64,000 bases of DNA from Pseudomonadota bacterium (GCA_023451825.1 JAEXYA010000001.1:1-64000), one strand, 5' to 3'; shown: positions 44,431 to 52,985, counted from the first letter of the stretch. The notes: generated by a model from the sequence alone, not told the origin. Made by a program: numbers and translations.

Positions 44431-45431
44431 CAACCGATCCGTGACTTGAGCTGGGCGATCACGTCCGACACGGTGCGGCCTTCGGCGCGCGCCGAGAAGG
44501 TCAGCGCCATACGATGCTTCAGGATCGGCTCCGCAAGATCGAGCACGTCATCGATGGAGGGCGCGAGGCGGCCGTCGAGCAGCGCACGGGCGCGCACGGC
44601 GAGCATCAGCGACTGCGAAGCGCGCGGGCCAGGACCCCAGGCGATGAGTTTTGACGCATCGCCTGCATCCGGGCTTGGACGCGCCGAACGCACGAGGGTG
44701 AGGATCGCTTCAACGACACTGTCGCCGACCGGCAGGCGGCGCACCAGGCGCTGGGCGGTGAGCAGCGTCTCGACAGTCACCGCGGCCTTGGCGACAGTCT
44801 CTTCGGCGCCGGTGGTTTCGAACAGGATGCGGCGTTCGGCATCGCGGTCGGGATAGTCGACGTCGATTTCCATCAGGAATCGATCGAGCTGCGCTTCCGG
44901 CAGCGGATAGGTGCCTTCCTGCTCCAGCGGGTTCTGCGTTGCCAGCACATGGAACGGCTTCGGCAGATCATGCCGCGCGCCGGCCACGGTGATGTGCTGC
45001 TCCTGCATCGCCTGCAGCAATGCGGATTGCGTGCGCGGAGAAGCGCGGTTGATTTCGTCGGCCATCAGCAGTTGGGCGAACACGGGGCCGGAGATGAAGC
45101 GGAACGAGCGCTTGCCGGCGACGCTCTCGTCCAGCACTTCGGCGCCGAGAATGTCGGAGGGCATCAGGTCAGGCGTGAATTGGATGCGCTTGGCATCGAG
45201 GCCGAGCGTGGTGCCCAGCGTTTCCACCAGCTTTGTCTTGGCGAGGCCGGGGACACCGATCAGCAGCGCATGACCGCCGGAGAGGATCGTGACCAGCGTA
45301 TTTTCCACCACGCGGTCCTGGCCGAAAATGACAGTGGAGATCGCCTCCTTGGCGGCGCGCATCTGGCCGGCCACCTGTTCCGCGGAGCGGACGATCACGT
45401 CTTCGATTTTCTCGACACTGTCAGCGGCCAT
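44430..45431 (-). CDS. MoxR-family AAA+ ATPase
   Basis: A 333-residue AAA+ ATPase of the MoxR branch, thought to act as a chaperone that matures or activates partner proteins with vWA domains. Walker A is GVPGLAKT (59-66), Walker B LLMADEINRA near 122 with the following SALLQAMQE sensor segment, then ATQNPLEQEGTYPLPEAQLDRF. The start at 45431 has AAGGAG seven bases ahead; an upstream in-frame start at 45467 lacks one. First gene of the four-gene operon, transcribed leftwards. Confidence 0.94.
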   Translation of the reverse strand: MAADSVEKIEDVIVRSAEQVAGQMRAAKEAISTVIFGQDRVVENTLVTILSGGHALLIGVPGLAKTKLVETLGTTLGLDAKRIQFTPDLMPSDILGAEVLDESVAGKRSFRFISGPVFAQLLMADEINRASPRTQSALLQAMQEQHITVAGARHDLPKPFHVLATQNPLEQEGTYPLPEAQLDRFLMEIDVDYPDRDAERRILFETTGAEETVAKAAVTVETLLTAQRLVRRLPVGDSVVEAILTLVRSARPSPDAGDASKLIAWGPGPRASQSLMLAVRARALLDGRLAPSIDDVLDLAEPILKHRMALTFSARAEGRTVSDVIAQLKSRIG

Positions 45432-45681
45432 CAACTGCTCCTTCGGGTGACAGCGGCGTGAAGGCACGCCGCGGGATCTCGTCTCAATATTCCACCGACC
45501 TGATGCTAGACTTAAGCGAAGGCCAAGCGAAGACCATGGTTTTGTTGAATTAAACTATCCCCACAATATCGGGATGCGGCTATGAACTGCATCACGTTGT
45601 GGCGAGTTGGAAACCCGTGCTGCACGTTTCAAGACGTGCATTGATCGTGCCAGAACGGCGCAGGTAAAGTCAGGGCAAACA

Positions 45682-46296
45682 ATGGCGAAGCAAGGGCAGG
45701 AAAAGGCGCAAGGGACAGCGCAGGGACTGGATGGTCTGGCCGCCGCCGCGAAGGATGGGGCCGGGCAAGGCAAAGGATTGCCCCCCGTCCACTTGTGGAA
45801 TCCTGACTTTTGCGGCGATCTCGACATGCGGATCGCCTCGGACGGTACGTGGTTCTATTTGGGCACCCCGATCGGCCGGCCGGCGCTGGTGCGGCTGTTT
45901 TCGACGATTTTGAAGCGGGAAGATGGCAAATACTTCCTTGTCACGCCGGTGGAGAAAGTCGGCATCACCGTCGACGACGTGCCCTTTCTGGCCGTCGAGA
46001 TGCAGAAGGAGGAGCTTGCGTCCGGTACCGTGCTCAAATTCCGCACCAATGTGAATGACTGGGTCACCTGCGATGCCGGCCACAAACTCCGCTTCGAGGA
46101 AGCCGATGATGGCGGATTGACGCCCTATCTGCATGTCCGCGCCGACCTGTGGGCCAAGGTGACGCGGGCGATCTATTACGATCTTGTTGACATGGGCGAG
46201 GAGCGGATGGTCGATGGCGCGGCCATGTTTGGCATCGCGTCATCCGGCGCGTTTTTTGCGATGGCGGATGCCGAACAAGTCAGGCAAGCTACGTAA
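45682..46296 (+). CDS. DUF1285 family protein
   Basis: A 204-residue soluble protein. An unstructured Gln/Gly/Ala-rich leader runs to about residue 30, followed by the DUF1285 core: PVHLWNPDFCGDLDMRIASDGTWFYLGTPIGRPALVRLFS and VEKVGITVDDVPFLAVEM. No enzyme activity is known. It is the first of a four-gene row (DUF1285, CoA pyrophosphatase, DUF6111, CCA enzyme) found together in related genomes. It is divergent from the MoxR operon across a 250-base gap without clear elements. ATG at 45682 is chosen over an upstream in-frame ATG at 45607. Confidence 0.88.
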   Translation: MAKQGQEKAQGTAQGLDGLAAAAKDGAGQGKGLPPVHLWNPDFCGDLDMRIASDGTWFYLGTPIGRPALVRLFSTILKREDGKYFLVTPVEKVGITVDDVPFLAVEMQKEELASGTVLKFRTNVNDWVTCDAGHKLRFEEADDGGLTPYLHVRADLWAKVTRAIYYDLVDMGEERMVDGAAMFGIASSGAFFAMADAEQVRQAT

Positions 46297-46317
46297 GATT
46301 GCACTTGAGGGGCGTGA

Positions 46318-47022
46318 TTGACGAATTCTTTGCTGAAGACCGACGCGCCCGCCGGCATGACGTCCGCCACCGCTGAATCGGCTGTGATGGATTCAGCCGA
46401 GTTTTTCGCGCGCGCCAAAGCGCGGCTGTCCTTCGAGGTCCCGCCCGGCCTCAACGACGCCACGATCATCCCGACCACCGGGGACGCTGGCAATGACCGC
46501 ATGATCCAGATCGTCGCAGCCGAGCGGCCGATCCGCCCTGCCGCGGTGCTGATCGGCATCGTCGAGCACGAGCAGCCGACGATCCTGCTCACCCAGCGCT
46601 CGGCGCATCTCAACGACCATGCCGGGCAGATCTCGTTTCCCGGCGGCAAGATCGACGCCACCGATGCGTCGCCGCTCGATGCCGCCTTGCGCGAAGCGGA
46701 GGAGGAAGTCGGGCTCGATCGCTCGTTCGTCGATCCGATCGGCTATCTCGATCTCTACGCCACCGGATTCGGCTTTCGCATTTTGCCGACGGTGGCGCGG
46801 GTGCGGCCGGGCTTCAATCTCACCATCAATGAGAACGAGGTCGAAAGCGCCTTCGAGGTGCCGCTGTCGTTCCTGATGAATCCCGGCAATCATCAGCTGC
46901 ACAGCAAAGATTTTCGCGGCATCGAGCGGAGCTATTACGCGATGCCCTTTGCCGAGCGCTACATCTGGGGCGCCACCGCAGGCATCCTGCGCGTGCTGTA
47001 TGAGCGGATCGTGCTGAAATGA
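46318..47022 (+). CDS. CoA pyrophosphatase, NUDIX (NudL-like)
   Basis: A 234-residue NUDIX enzyme that would cleave coenzyme A to 3',5'-ADP and 4'-phosphopantetheine. The CoA-branch motif LLTQRSAHLNDHAGQISFPGGKID joins the Nudix box, which ends LREAEEEVGL. The box is canonical, unlike that of the NUDIX protein at 34229. TTG at 46318 is the probable start, with GAGGGG six bases ahead. It overlaps the DUF6111 gene by four bases. Confidence 0.9.
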   Translation: MTNSLLKTDAPAGMTSATAESAVMDSAEFFARAKARLSFEVPPGLNDATIIPTTGDAGNDRMIQIVAAERPIRPAAVLIGIVEHEQPTILLTQRSAHLNDHAGQISFPGGKIDATDASPLDAALREAEEEVGLDRSFVDPIGYLDLYATGFGFRILPTVARVRPGFNLTINENEVESAFEVPLSFLMNPGNHQLHSKDFRGIERSYYAMPFAERYIWGATAGILRVLYERIVLK

Positions 47023-47282
47023 TCCGCGCAGTGCTCACCGAAGTCGGCATCTTCCTGATCCCGTTCGCGCTCTATGTTCTGTTCCTGCTGGCGACACAGA
47101 AGGGCGTGCGGGAATCGGCCTCATGGCCGGCGCGCGTCGTGCTCAGGCTGCTGGTCTCAGCCTTCGTGCTGGTGATCATCAGCCTTCTCCTGCTCGCGCA
47201 TTTCTCCGGCGCAGGTCCGGCCGCAACTTATACGCCCGCGCATATGGAAAACGGCAAGCTCGTGCCGGGGCAGAACAAGTGA
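47019..47282 (+). CDS. DUF6111 family small membrane protein
   Basis: An 87-residue protein with two hydrophobic segments (EVGIFLIPFALYVLFLLAT and RLLVSAFVLVIISLLLLAHF) and a short polar tail ending ENGKLVPGQNK. It starts in an ATGA overlap with the CoA pyrophosphatase and ends in a four-base overlap with the CCA enzyme, so all three are translationally coupled. Function unknown; the family was named from this conserved position. Confidence 0.85.
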   Translation: MIRAVLTEVGIFLIPFALYVLFLLATQKGVRESASWPARVVLRLLVSAFVLVIISLLLLAHFSGAGPAATYTPAHMENGKLVPGQNK

Positions 47283-48532
47283 CCTCGCAACGGGTCATCG
47301 ATGCGGCGTGGCTGACTGCCGGCCCGGCCGGCCGCGTGCTCACCTTGCTCAATGGCGATGGCGAGGAAGCCCGCGCCGTCGGTGGCGCCGTGCGCAATGC
47401 GTTGATGGGGCTCGAGGTCGGCGAAATCGATGTCGCGACGACCGCCGTCCCCGATGAAGTGATCCGCCGCGCCAAAGCGGCCGGCTACAAGAGCGTGCCG
47501 ACCGGCATCGAGCACGGCACTGTGACGTTGGTGGTCGACAACACGCCGGTCGAAGTCACCACGCTGCGCGAGGACGTCGAGACCTTTGGCCGCAAGGCCA
47601 AGGTGATGTTCGGCCGCAACTGGCAGCGCGATGCGGAGCGGCGCGATTTCACCATGAACGGGCTCTCCGCCTCCATCGATGGCGTCGTGCACGACTATGT
47701 GGGCGGCCTGCCGGATGTGGATGCGAAGCGCGTCCGCTTCATCGGCGATCCCGACCGGCGGATTGCCGAGGACTATCTGCGCATCCTGCGCTTCTTTCGC
47801 ATCCACGCGGCCTATGGCGCGGGCAGTCCGGATCGCGACGGTTATCTCGCATCGATCCGCGGCCGCGATGGCATTGCCGGTCTCTCGGCCGAGCGGATCC
47901 GGCTGGAGTTACTGAAACTGCTGGTGGCGCCGGGCGCCTCGGCGGCGACGGATGCGATGATCGATGCCGGACTGATGCTGCGCATCTGCGGTGGCGTGAC
48001 TTATCTTGGCCCGTTCAAGAAGATGATCGGCATCGAACAGGAGCTCGGGCTCGCACCGAATGCCATGCTGCGGCTTGGCGCGCTCGCCGTCGCCGTTACT
48101 GAGGATGCCAAGCGGCTGACACAGCGGCTGCGCCTCACCAATGACGAGAACAAGACGCTGGACTCCATGGGCCATCGCTGGTGGCGGCTGAAGGGCATGG
48201 GCGAGGCCCGCGCGCGGCAGCGGCTGTATCGCCTGGGGGCTGCGCGCTATCGCAACCGCATGCTGTTGGCCTGGGCCCGTGACGGCCAGGGCAGCGACGC
48301 TGAAGAGTGGAAGAATCTCGTCGCACTACCCGAACGCTGGACGCCGCCGGTCTTTCCGCTCAAGGCGGCGGATTTCATGGCGCGCGGCATCGCCAAGGGC
48401 CCCGGGCTCGGCCATGTGCTGGCATTGGCGGAAGATGCCTGGATGGCAAATGACTTCCCGATGGAAGTGGATGTCATCACTGTCATCGCCGACCAGACGA
48501 TCGCGCGGTTCAAGCACGATCATCGGCTGTGA
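47279..48532 (+). CDS. cca: CCA tRNA nucleotidyltransferase
   Basis: A 417-residue class II nucleotidyltransferase that adds or repairs the 3' CCA of tRNAs. The nucleotidyltransferase head has VGGAVRNALMG and EIDVATTAVPDEV; the usual DxD reads E-x-D, as I recall from other alphaproteobacteria. RRDFTMNGLSA, the flexible-loop motif, and RIAEDYLRILRFFRIHA, the RNA-binding start, follow. The GTG start at 47279 overlaps the DUF6111 stop. Last gene of its cluster; a family C repeat follows. Confidence 0.93.
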   Translation: MTSQRVIDAAWLTAGPAGRVLTLLNGDGEEARAVGGAVRNALMGLEVGEIDVATTAVPDEVIRRAKAAGYKSVPTGIEHGTVTLVVDNTPVEVTTLREDVETFGRKAKVMFGRNWQRDAERRDFTMNGLSASIDGVVHDYVGGLPDVDAKRVRFIGDPDRRIAEDYLRILRFFRIHAAYGAGSPDRDGYLASIRGRDGIAGLSAERIRLELLKLLVAPGASAATDAMIDAGLMLRICGGVTYLGPFKKMIGIEQELGLAPNAMLRLGALAVAVTEDAKRLTQRLRLTNDENKTLDSMGHRWWRLKGMGEARARQRLYRLGAARYRNRMLLAWARDGQGSDAEEWKNLVALPERWTPPVFPLKAADFMARGIAKGPGLGHVLALAEDAWMANDFPMEVDVITVIADQTIARFKHDHRL

Positions 48533-48536
48533 GGGT

Positions 48537-48640
48537 GTAGGGTGGGTTAAGCGAAGCGAAAACCCACCACTTTTCCTTGCCGCAGGCTCGGCTGATGGGT
48601 TTCGTTCCGGCGCTTCGCGCCTTCGCTCAACCCATCCTAC
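48537..48640. repeat. Intergenic repeat, family C-like
   Basis: GTAGGGTGGGTTAAGCGAAGCGAAAACCCACCAC then GATGGGTTTCG...CGCTCAACCCATCCTAC. It lies between the convergent cca and YodC-like genes. Confidence 0.8.
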
Positions 48641-48655
48641 GTGTCCGAGCTTGAA

Positions 48656-48883
48656 TTACGCCACCTTCGCGTGATCCTCGTCTTCCTCTTCGTCCTCGTC
48701 TTCTTCATCCTCGTTCGGGATGACGAGGGCGATGTCGAGCACGGCGCGCGGCAGCGTCTCGCGGAACAGATCGCCTTCTTCGCCCAGCCACACGCATTCG
48801 ATATCGTCGCCATCGACATCGGCAACGGTGAGCGGCATGCCACCCGATTTCAGCATGACGACGTCACCAGCTTTCAATTCCAT
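48656..48883 (-). CDS. YodC-like (DUF2158) small protein with acidic tail
   Basis: A 75-residue protein. ELKAGDVVMLKSGGMPLTVADVDGDDIECVWLG is the YodC/DUF2158 core, a small SH3-like barrel. The last 18 residues are nearly all Asp/Glu (NEDEEDEDEEEDEDH) and end HAKVA. The tail may bind basic partners or simply be disordered. GGAGCCG precedes the ATG. Function unknown; it stands alone between repeats. Confidence 0.8.
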   Translation of the reverse strand: MELKAGDVVMLKSGGMPLTVADVDGDDIECVWLGEEGDLFRETLPRAVLDIALVIPNEDEEDEDEEEDEDHAKVA

Positions 48884-48967
48884 GGTCGGCTCCTGTGCAT
48901 GGGTTGAATCACGCGCAAAGCCTAGGCGCGCGTTGTGACAGTCCGAACGCGGCGGGATGACGGGATT

Positions 48968-49687
48968 TTATTTCCGCTGGAGAAGTGTCGCGAGTTCCGC
49001 TGACAGGCCAATGCTCTCCAGGGCGGGCGGAGGGGCGGCGTCACCGCGCTCTCGCTTTGCCGCGGCGATGACGGCATGGGTGCCGGTGGCGACGGAACAG
49101 AGCACAGGCACATCAGCCTGAATGCGCGCGGCGAGGCCGGCGAGCGCAGCTCCGCCGAGGATGACAATGTCGGCACCGTCGTCCCTTGCACAGGCGGTGC
49201 AGGCCTTGGCAAGCGAGGCGAGCGCTGCTTCCGGATCGGTCGCGATCTCACCGCCGGTCGGCGCGATGGTGCGCACGCCGGTGAGCTTGTCCGCGAGCCC
49301 GATACTGGCGACAAACTCCGTCAACATCGGTCCCCAGAGCGCGCCGCCGGTGACGATGGCGAAGCGGCCGCGTTTTGCCGCTTCGATGCAGGACGCTTCC
49401 GCCATGCCGACGACAGGGACCCGCGCGACTTCGCGCAATGCCAGCAGGCCGGGATCGCCGAAACAGGCGAGATAGACGGCATCGCATCCCGCGCCGTGCA
49501 TCGCATAGGCATCAAGCGCGGCATGGCCGGCGATCGCGGCCGTTGCGCGGGTGGAAATGTAGCGCGCGCCAAAGCGGCCGGTCACGGGGATGAAATTCGC
49601 GGCGTCGCCTGCGATGCCCGTGACATGCCGGGCGACCAGAGCGGTGACCGTCTCAGTGGTGTTGGGATTGATCAGCAGGATGCGCAT
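48968..49687 (-). CDS. Asp/Glu/hydantoin racemase family protein
   Basis: A 239-residue protein of the two-cysteine racemase fold. MRILLINPNTTETVTALV and VYLACFGDPGL with C75 are typical of hydantoin/Asp-Glu racemases. The second catalytic cysteine, expected at the GCAGM-like motif, is missing: the sequence there is IVILGGAALAG with Gly at about residue 179. Nearby cysteines (C163, C166) do not sit in the right motif. It may have lost racemase activity or act on another substrate. Confidence 0.82.
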   Translation of the reverse strand: MRILLINPNTTETVTALVARHVTGIAGDAANFIPVTGRFGARYISTRATAAIAGHAALDAYAMHGAGCDAVYLACFGDPGLLALREVARVPVVGMAEASCIEAAKRGRFAIVTGGALWGPMLTEFVASIGLADKLTGVRTIAPTGGEIATDPEAALASLAKACTACARDDGADIVILGGAALAGLAARIQADVPVLCSVATGTHAVIAAAKRERGDAAPPPALESIGLSAELATLLQRK

Positions 49688-49703
49688 GAGGGTGCCCGTC
49701 GGC

Positions 49704-49753
49704 CGTAGGATGGGTCGAGCCTAGGCGCGAAAGCGCCGGAGCGAAACCCACCC
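49704..49753. repeat. Intergenic repeat, family C (left half only)
   Basis: GTAGGATGGGTCGAGCCTAGGCGCGAAAGCGCCGGAGCGAAACCCACC is present but the mirrored right half is absent. It lies between two genes on the same strand. Confidence 0.7.
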
Positions 49754-49767
49754 TGCGGCTCCGCACT

Positions 49768-50895
49768 CTATTGCCCGCGCAATCGCCGCAATTCCGGCAG
49801 CACCCGATAACGGCCGATCTCATAGGGAAACTCGCCGCGATTGGCGAGGATGACGACGCCCATCTTCTGTTGCGGCAGCAGACCGACATAGGCAGTGGCA
49901 TTGTTGAGTCCGCCGGGCTTGTCTATGACCTCGATCCCGTGGCGATGCACGTTCTCCCAGGCGATGGCCTGGCCGAAGTCGGCATCGACACGGAAGGTCT
50001 CGCGCTGGGTCATTTTCAGCGCCTGTGCGAGTTGCGGATCGATGGCGCTGTCGTCAAGCGATGCTGCAACAAAGATCCCGAGATCCTTCGCCGACGAATA
50101 CATTTGCCCGGTTCCGGGGAAGTCATAATAGCCCTGCTGCGTGCCGGGGCGGCCGATGGTCGAACCGTCATCGTCATAGCCCTGGACGACGCGCGCCAAT
50201 ATCTCCGGCGGCAGTTGCGCCTGATGGTCCGCACCGCGCTCGGGCAGGAATGTTTCTGTCATGCCGAGCGGCTGCAACACGCGCTCGGACACCAGCGCGC
50301 CGATCGGGCGGCCATAGCGACGCTCCAGCACCAGCTGCAGCAGTACGTATCCCGCATGCGTATAGACGCGCTGCTTACCCGGCTCTTCGCCGGCCTTCGG
50401 CGTCCAGCTGTTCAAGGCATCGAAAAAGCGCGGCAGCGAATAGGTGTCGGTCGGCCATGGCGGATGGTCGGTCGGCAGCAACAGGCCGGATGTATGGGTC
50501 GCAAGTTGCCCGATGGTGATGCGCTTGGCGTAGTCGCCGGTTAGCTCCGGCACATATTTGCTCGCGGGATCATCGAGGCTGAACTCGCCGCGGATCGATC
50601 CCAGCGACACCAGGGTCGCTTCGAACAGTTTCCGCACCGACGCGAGATTGAACAAAGTGTCGGACGTGATCGGCCGCTGGGTGGCATGATCGGCAAAGCC
50701 GTAAGTGAAAATCTGCGTCTGCCCGGCGGCATGCACGGCCACGGCAAGGCCGCCGTGATTGTTGACCTTCGGTGCAAGCTCGGTGGTGACGATGTGCTTG
50801 ATCCGTTCGTTGACGGCGTCGTCCGCGGTCGCCGGCACAAGGCTGGCGCTGGTCAGAAACAACAGCGCGCCGAACAGAGACAATTGCAGTTTCAT
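49768..50895 (-). CDS. Class C beta-lactamase-like serine hydrolase
   Basis: A 375-residue exported serine hydrolase related to AmpC. A signal peptide ends near ATA-DDA (residue 24). The nucleophile motif SVRK is at 86-89. The YxN motif reads YTH (178-180) and KTG reads KPG (326-328), both departures from true AmpC. The C-terminal helix-strand pattern (YVGLLPQQKMGVVILANRGEFPYE) is AmpC-like. It may be an esterase or peptidase rather than a beta-lactamase. ATG at 50895 has a GGAG upstream; an in-frame start lies further upstream. No ampR gene adjoins. Confidence 0.85.
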   Translation of the reverse strand: MKLQLSLFGALLFLTSASLVPATADDAVNERIKHIVTTELAPKVNNHGGLAVAVHAAGQTQIFTYGFADHATQRPITSDTLFNLASVRKLFEATLVSLGSIRGEFSLDDPASKYVPELTGDYAKRITIGQLATHTSGLLLPTDHPPWPTDTYSLPRFFDALNSWTPKAGEEPGKQRVYTHAGYVLLQLVLERRYGRPIGALVSERVLQPLGMTETFLPERGADHQAQLPPEILARVVQGYDDDGSTIGRPGTQQGYYDFPGTGQMYSSAKDLGIFVAASLDDSAIDPQLAQALKMTQRETFRVDADFGQAIAWENVHRHGIEVIDKPGGLNNATAYVGLLPQQKMGVVILANRGEFPYEIGRYRVLPELRRLRGQ

Positions 50896-51059
50896 TGCCA
50901 CTCCATGAGCCCCCATGGTCACGACAACGCAAAACGTCAGATATACAATGTGCGACAAACATGCGCCGTGTGGTCACTTTGTGGTGAGACGCGTCGTGCA
51001 GCAGGGTTGTGGCGCAAAGCCCCATGGCAGCCACATTCGCTTCCTAGTCGAGAACATTC

Positions 51060-51135
51060 GGTGAGGTAGAGCGCAGCGAAACTCATCGCCGCTGGGCTTG
51101 CGTGGTGATGGATTTCGCTGCGCGGCCCATCCGAC
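51060..51135. repeat. Intergenic repeat, degenerate family C
   Basis: GGTAGAGCGCAGCGAAACTCATC...GTGGTGATGGATTTCGCTGCGC...CCCATCC resembles the family C hairpin with many substitutions. It precedes the DUF3060 gene. Confidence 0.6.
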
Positions 51136-51167
51136 GCACGTCACGTATGTCATCTGGAGGAATTGTC

Positions 51168-51677
51168 TTGAAGCTCAAGCACGTTGTTGCCGCGGCCGCA
51201 TTCGTCATCGTTCCCGCCGCTGCATTTGCCGAGGAGATCACGGTTGAAGGCGTGCAGATGTCGCGCGATTTCGCTTGCGACGGGCAGGACGTCATCATTG
51301 CCGGTCAGGGCAACACGGTCGAGCTCACCGGCCGTTGCGGCGACGTCAAGGTGGTGGGGGCCGACCACGAGGTGCGCTTCGATGAAGCGAAGTCGCTCGC
51401 CGTCAACGGCACGTCGATCAAGGCGACGGGCGGCGAGACCGCCGCGCTGCTGGTCGAGCTGCACAAGAATAAGGTGCAAGCGAAGCTGAAGTCGGACGGC
51501 GCTCCGGCCGAAGTCTCCGTCTCCGGTGTGGATCAGAACGTCTCGCTGACCGTCGGCAGCGCTGCGAAGATCGCTGTGCAGGGCTCGCAGAACGAGCTCA
51601 CCTGGACCGCCGAAAACGGCGTCAAGCCGCCGGCGATCTCGACATCGGGCATCGGGAATAAGATTAGTAAGAAATAG
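51168..51677 (+). CDS. DUF3060 domain exported protein
   Basis: A 169-residue secreted protein. TTG at 51168 has GGAGG seven bases ahead and opens directly into a signal peptide (KHVVAAAAFVIVPAAAFA, cleaved near AFA-EEI). The rest is the DUF3060 repeat, a parallel beta-solenoid-like pattern: GQGNTVELTGRCGDVKVVGADHEVRF and later GSQNELTW. C36 and C56 or so could pair in the periplasm. No function is known. The mature part lacks membrane segments. Confidence 0.83.
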   Translation: MKLKHVVAAAAFVIVPAAAFAEEITVEGVQMSRDFACDGQDVIIAGQGNTVELTGRCGDVKVVGADHEVRFDEAKSLAVNGTSIKATGGETAALLVELHKNKVQAKLKSDGAPAEVSVSGVDQNVSLTVGSAAKIAVQGSQNELTWTAENGVKPPAISTSGIGNKISKK

Positions 51678-51684
51678 AGATCGC

Positions 51685-51774
51685 GTAGCCCGGATGGAGC
51701 GAAGCGCAATCCGGGGACCGGCGTTTCAATTTGTTCTGCTGTTCCCGGATTACGCTGCGCTCCATCCGGGCTAC
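51685..51774. repeat. Intergenic repeat, family D
   Basis: GTAGCCCGGATGGAGCGAAGCGCAATCCGGG faces CCCGGATTACGCTGCGCTCCATCCGGGCTAC, a near-perfect hairpin with a 28-base loop. A decayed copy is at 54492-54614. It lies between convergent genes. Confidence 0.9.
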
Positions 51775-51777
51775 ACC

Positions 51778-52143
51778 TTATTTCTTCGGCCCGAAATACA
51801 CGCAGCTCTCATTGCAGCTGTCGCGGAAGACGCCGACACGGACCACCGGTCCCTTGTCGGCGACGCGATCCCAGATGAAGCGCGACAGGTTCTCCAGCGT
51901 CGGGATGCCGATCGCTTCGATCTTGTTCAAGAATTTGTGGTCCAGCGTCTTGCGCAGATCGTCGAGGCCGCGGTCGAGCAGACCCAGGTCCATCACCATG
52001 CCGGTGACCGGATCGGGCTCGCCGCGAATGGTGATCTCGGCGCGGAAGGAATGGCCGTGGATCTCCTGGCTCACTTCGCCGAGCGTCGTGTGTGACAACG
52101 CATGGGCTGCCTCGAAGCGAAACGATTTCGTCAATTCCCACAT
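51778..52143 (-). CDS. queD: 6-carboxytetrahydropterin synthase family protein (QueD-like), active-site variant
   Basis: A 121-residue T-fold protein, expected to convert dihydroneopterin triphosphate to 6-carboxytetrahydropterin for queuosine synthesis. Zinc ligands H14, H29 and H31 are present (EAAHALSH, IHGHSF). The catalytic Cys of E. coli QueD (C27) is replaced by S25, and the active Glu by Asp in RDSCNESC. The catalytic His in LDHKFLN is kept. It lies 15 bases downstream of queE on the same strand, which supports the pathway call. A GTG one codon upstream is an alternative start. Activity is uncertain. Confidence 0.85.
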   Translation of the reverse strand: MWELTKSFRFEAAHALSHTTLGEVSQEIHGHSFRAEITIRGEPDPVTGMVMDLGLLDRGLDDLRKTLDHKFLNKIEAIGIPTLENLSRFIWDRVADKGPVVRVGVFRDSCNESCVYFGPKK

Positions 52144-52158
52144 CACCTGATACCCGAA

Positions 52159-52791
52159 CTACCTGATGCCTAGTGTCTTGTGTGTCTGCACGCTCAGCCG
52201 CCATTGCGGATGTTTCAGACAGTAATCCACCGCCTGCGCGGTATTGCTGATCGCGTCGGGCCCGTCCATCGGCTGCAGCGAGAATCGCTCGAAAGCGAGC
52301 GCTTCAAATCTGTCCGGCATGGCGGTGGCCTGCGGATAGACCAGCTTCAATTCATGGCCGGCGCGAATAACGAGCTCGCTGCCTGCTTTCGGCGAGACGC
52401 AGATCCAGTCGATGCCGGCCGGCGGCGCCACGGTGCCGTTGGTCTCGACGCCGATCTCGAAGCCACGTTCATGCAATGCGGCGACCAGTTCGTCGTTGAC
52501 CTGCAGCAAAGGTTCGCCGCCCGTCAGCACCACATAGCGGTTGTCGTTCGGCCCCACCCATTGCGCGGCGATGGTGTCGGCCAGCGCGGCCGCGGTGGCG
52601 TAGCGGCCACCCAGCGTCCCATCCATGCCGACAAAATCCGTATCGCAGAACTGGCAGACCGCGGTGGCGCGGTCCTGTTCACGGCCGGTCCAGAGGTTGC
52701 AGCCCGCAAAGCGGCAGAACACGGAGGCGCGGCCCGCATGGGCGCCTTCGCCCTGCAGTGTCAGGAAAATCTCTTTGACCGCGTAACTCAA
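52159..52791 (-). CDS. queE: 7-carboxy-7-deazaguanine synthase
   Basis: A 210-residue radical SAM enzyme that rearranges 6-carboxytetrahydropterin to 7-carboxy-7-deazaguanine. The iron-sulfur motif is CNLWTGREQDRATAVCQFC, a C-x14-C-x2-C pattern typical of QueE and unlike the usual C-x3-C-x2-C. VVLTGGEPLLQ and GVETNGTVAPP are SAM-binding and active-site motifs. I favour TTG at 52791 (opening SYAVKEIFLTLQGEG) because relatives begin there; an ATG at 52851 would add 20 unusual residues. Neither has a strong Shine-Dalgarno. Confidence 0.9.
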   Translation of the reverse strand: MSYAVKEIFLTLQGEGAHAGRASVFCRFAGCNLWTGREQDRATAVCQFCDTDFVGMDGTLGGRYATAAALADTIAAQWVGPNDNRYVVLTGGEPLLQVNDELVAALHERGFEIGVETNGTVAPPAGIDWICVSPKAGSELVIRAGHELKLVYPQATAMPDRFEALAFERFSLQPMDGPDAISNTAQAVDYCLKHPQWRLSVQTHKTLGIR

Positions 52792-52946
52792 TGAATCTGC
52801 TCTGCAAAATCCCCACAAGCCAAAGCGGCCGGGGATTGTTCTCGGTTCCATATGGGGTGAGCGCCGGCTCTTAGCACGTGCAGCGGTGGATGTCTCAGGT
52901 CGATCACCGAGTTGTCAATTGAGCTCATTGCCCGTGACCGCCAATG

Positions 52947-52960
52947 GTGATTTAGATCAC
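52947..52960. promoter_or_regulatory. Crp/Fnr-type palindrome before the cysteine-cluster gene
   Basis: GTGAT-TTAG-ATCAC is a 5-bp dyad with a 4-base centre, matching the TGA-N6-TCA core of Crp/Fnr-family sites. It lies 26 bases before the ATG at 52986, so it may repress. Which family member binds is unknown. Confidence 0.4.
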
Positions 52961-52985
52961 GTCAAAATGTCGCACCTGGATACCT

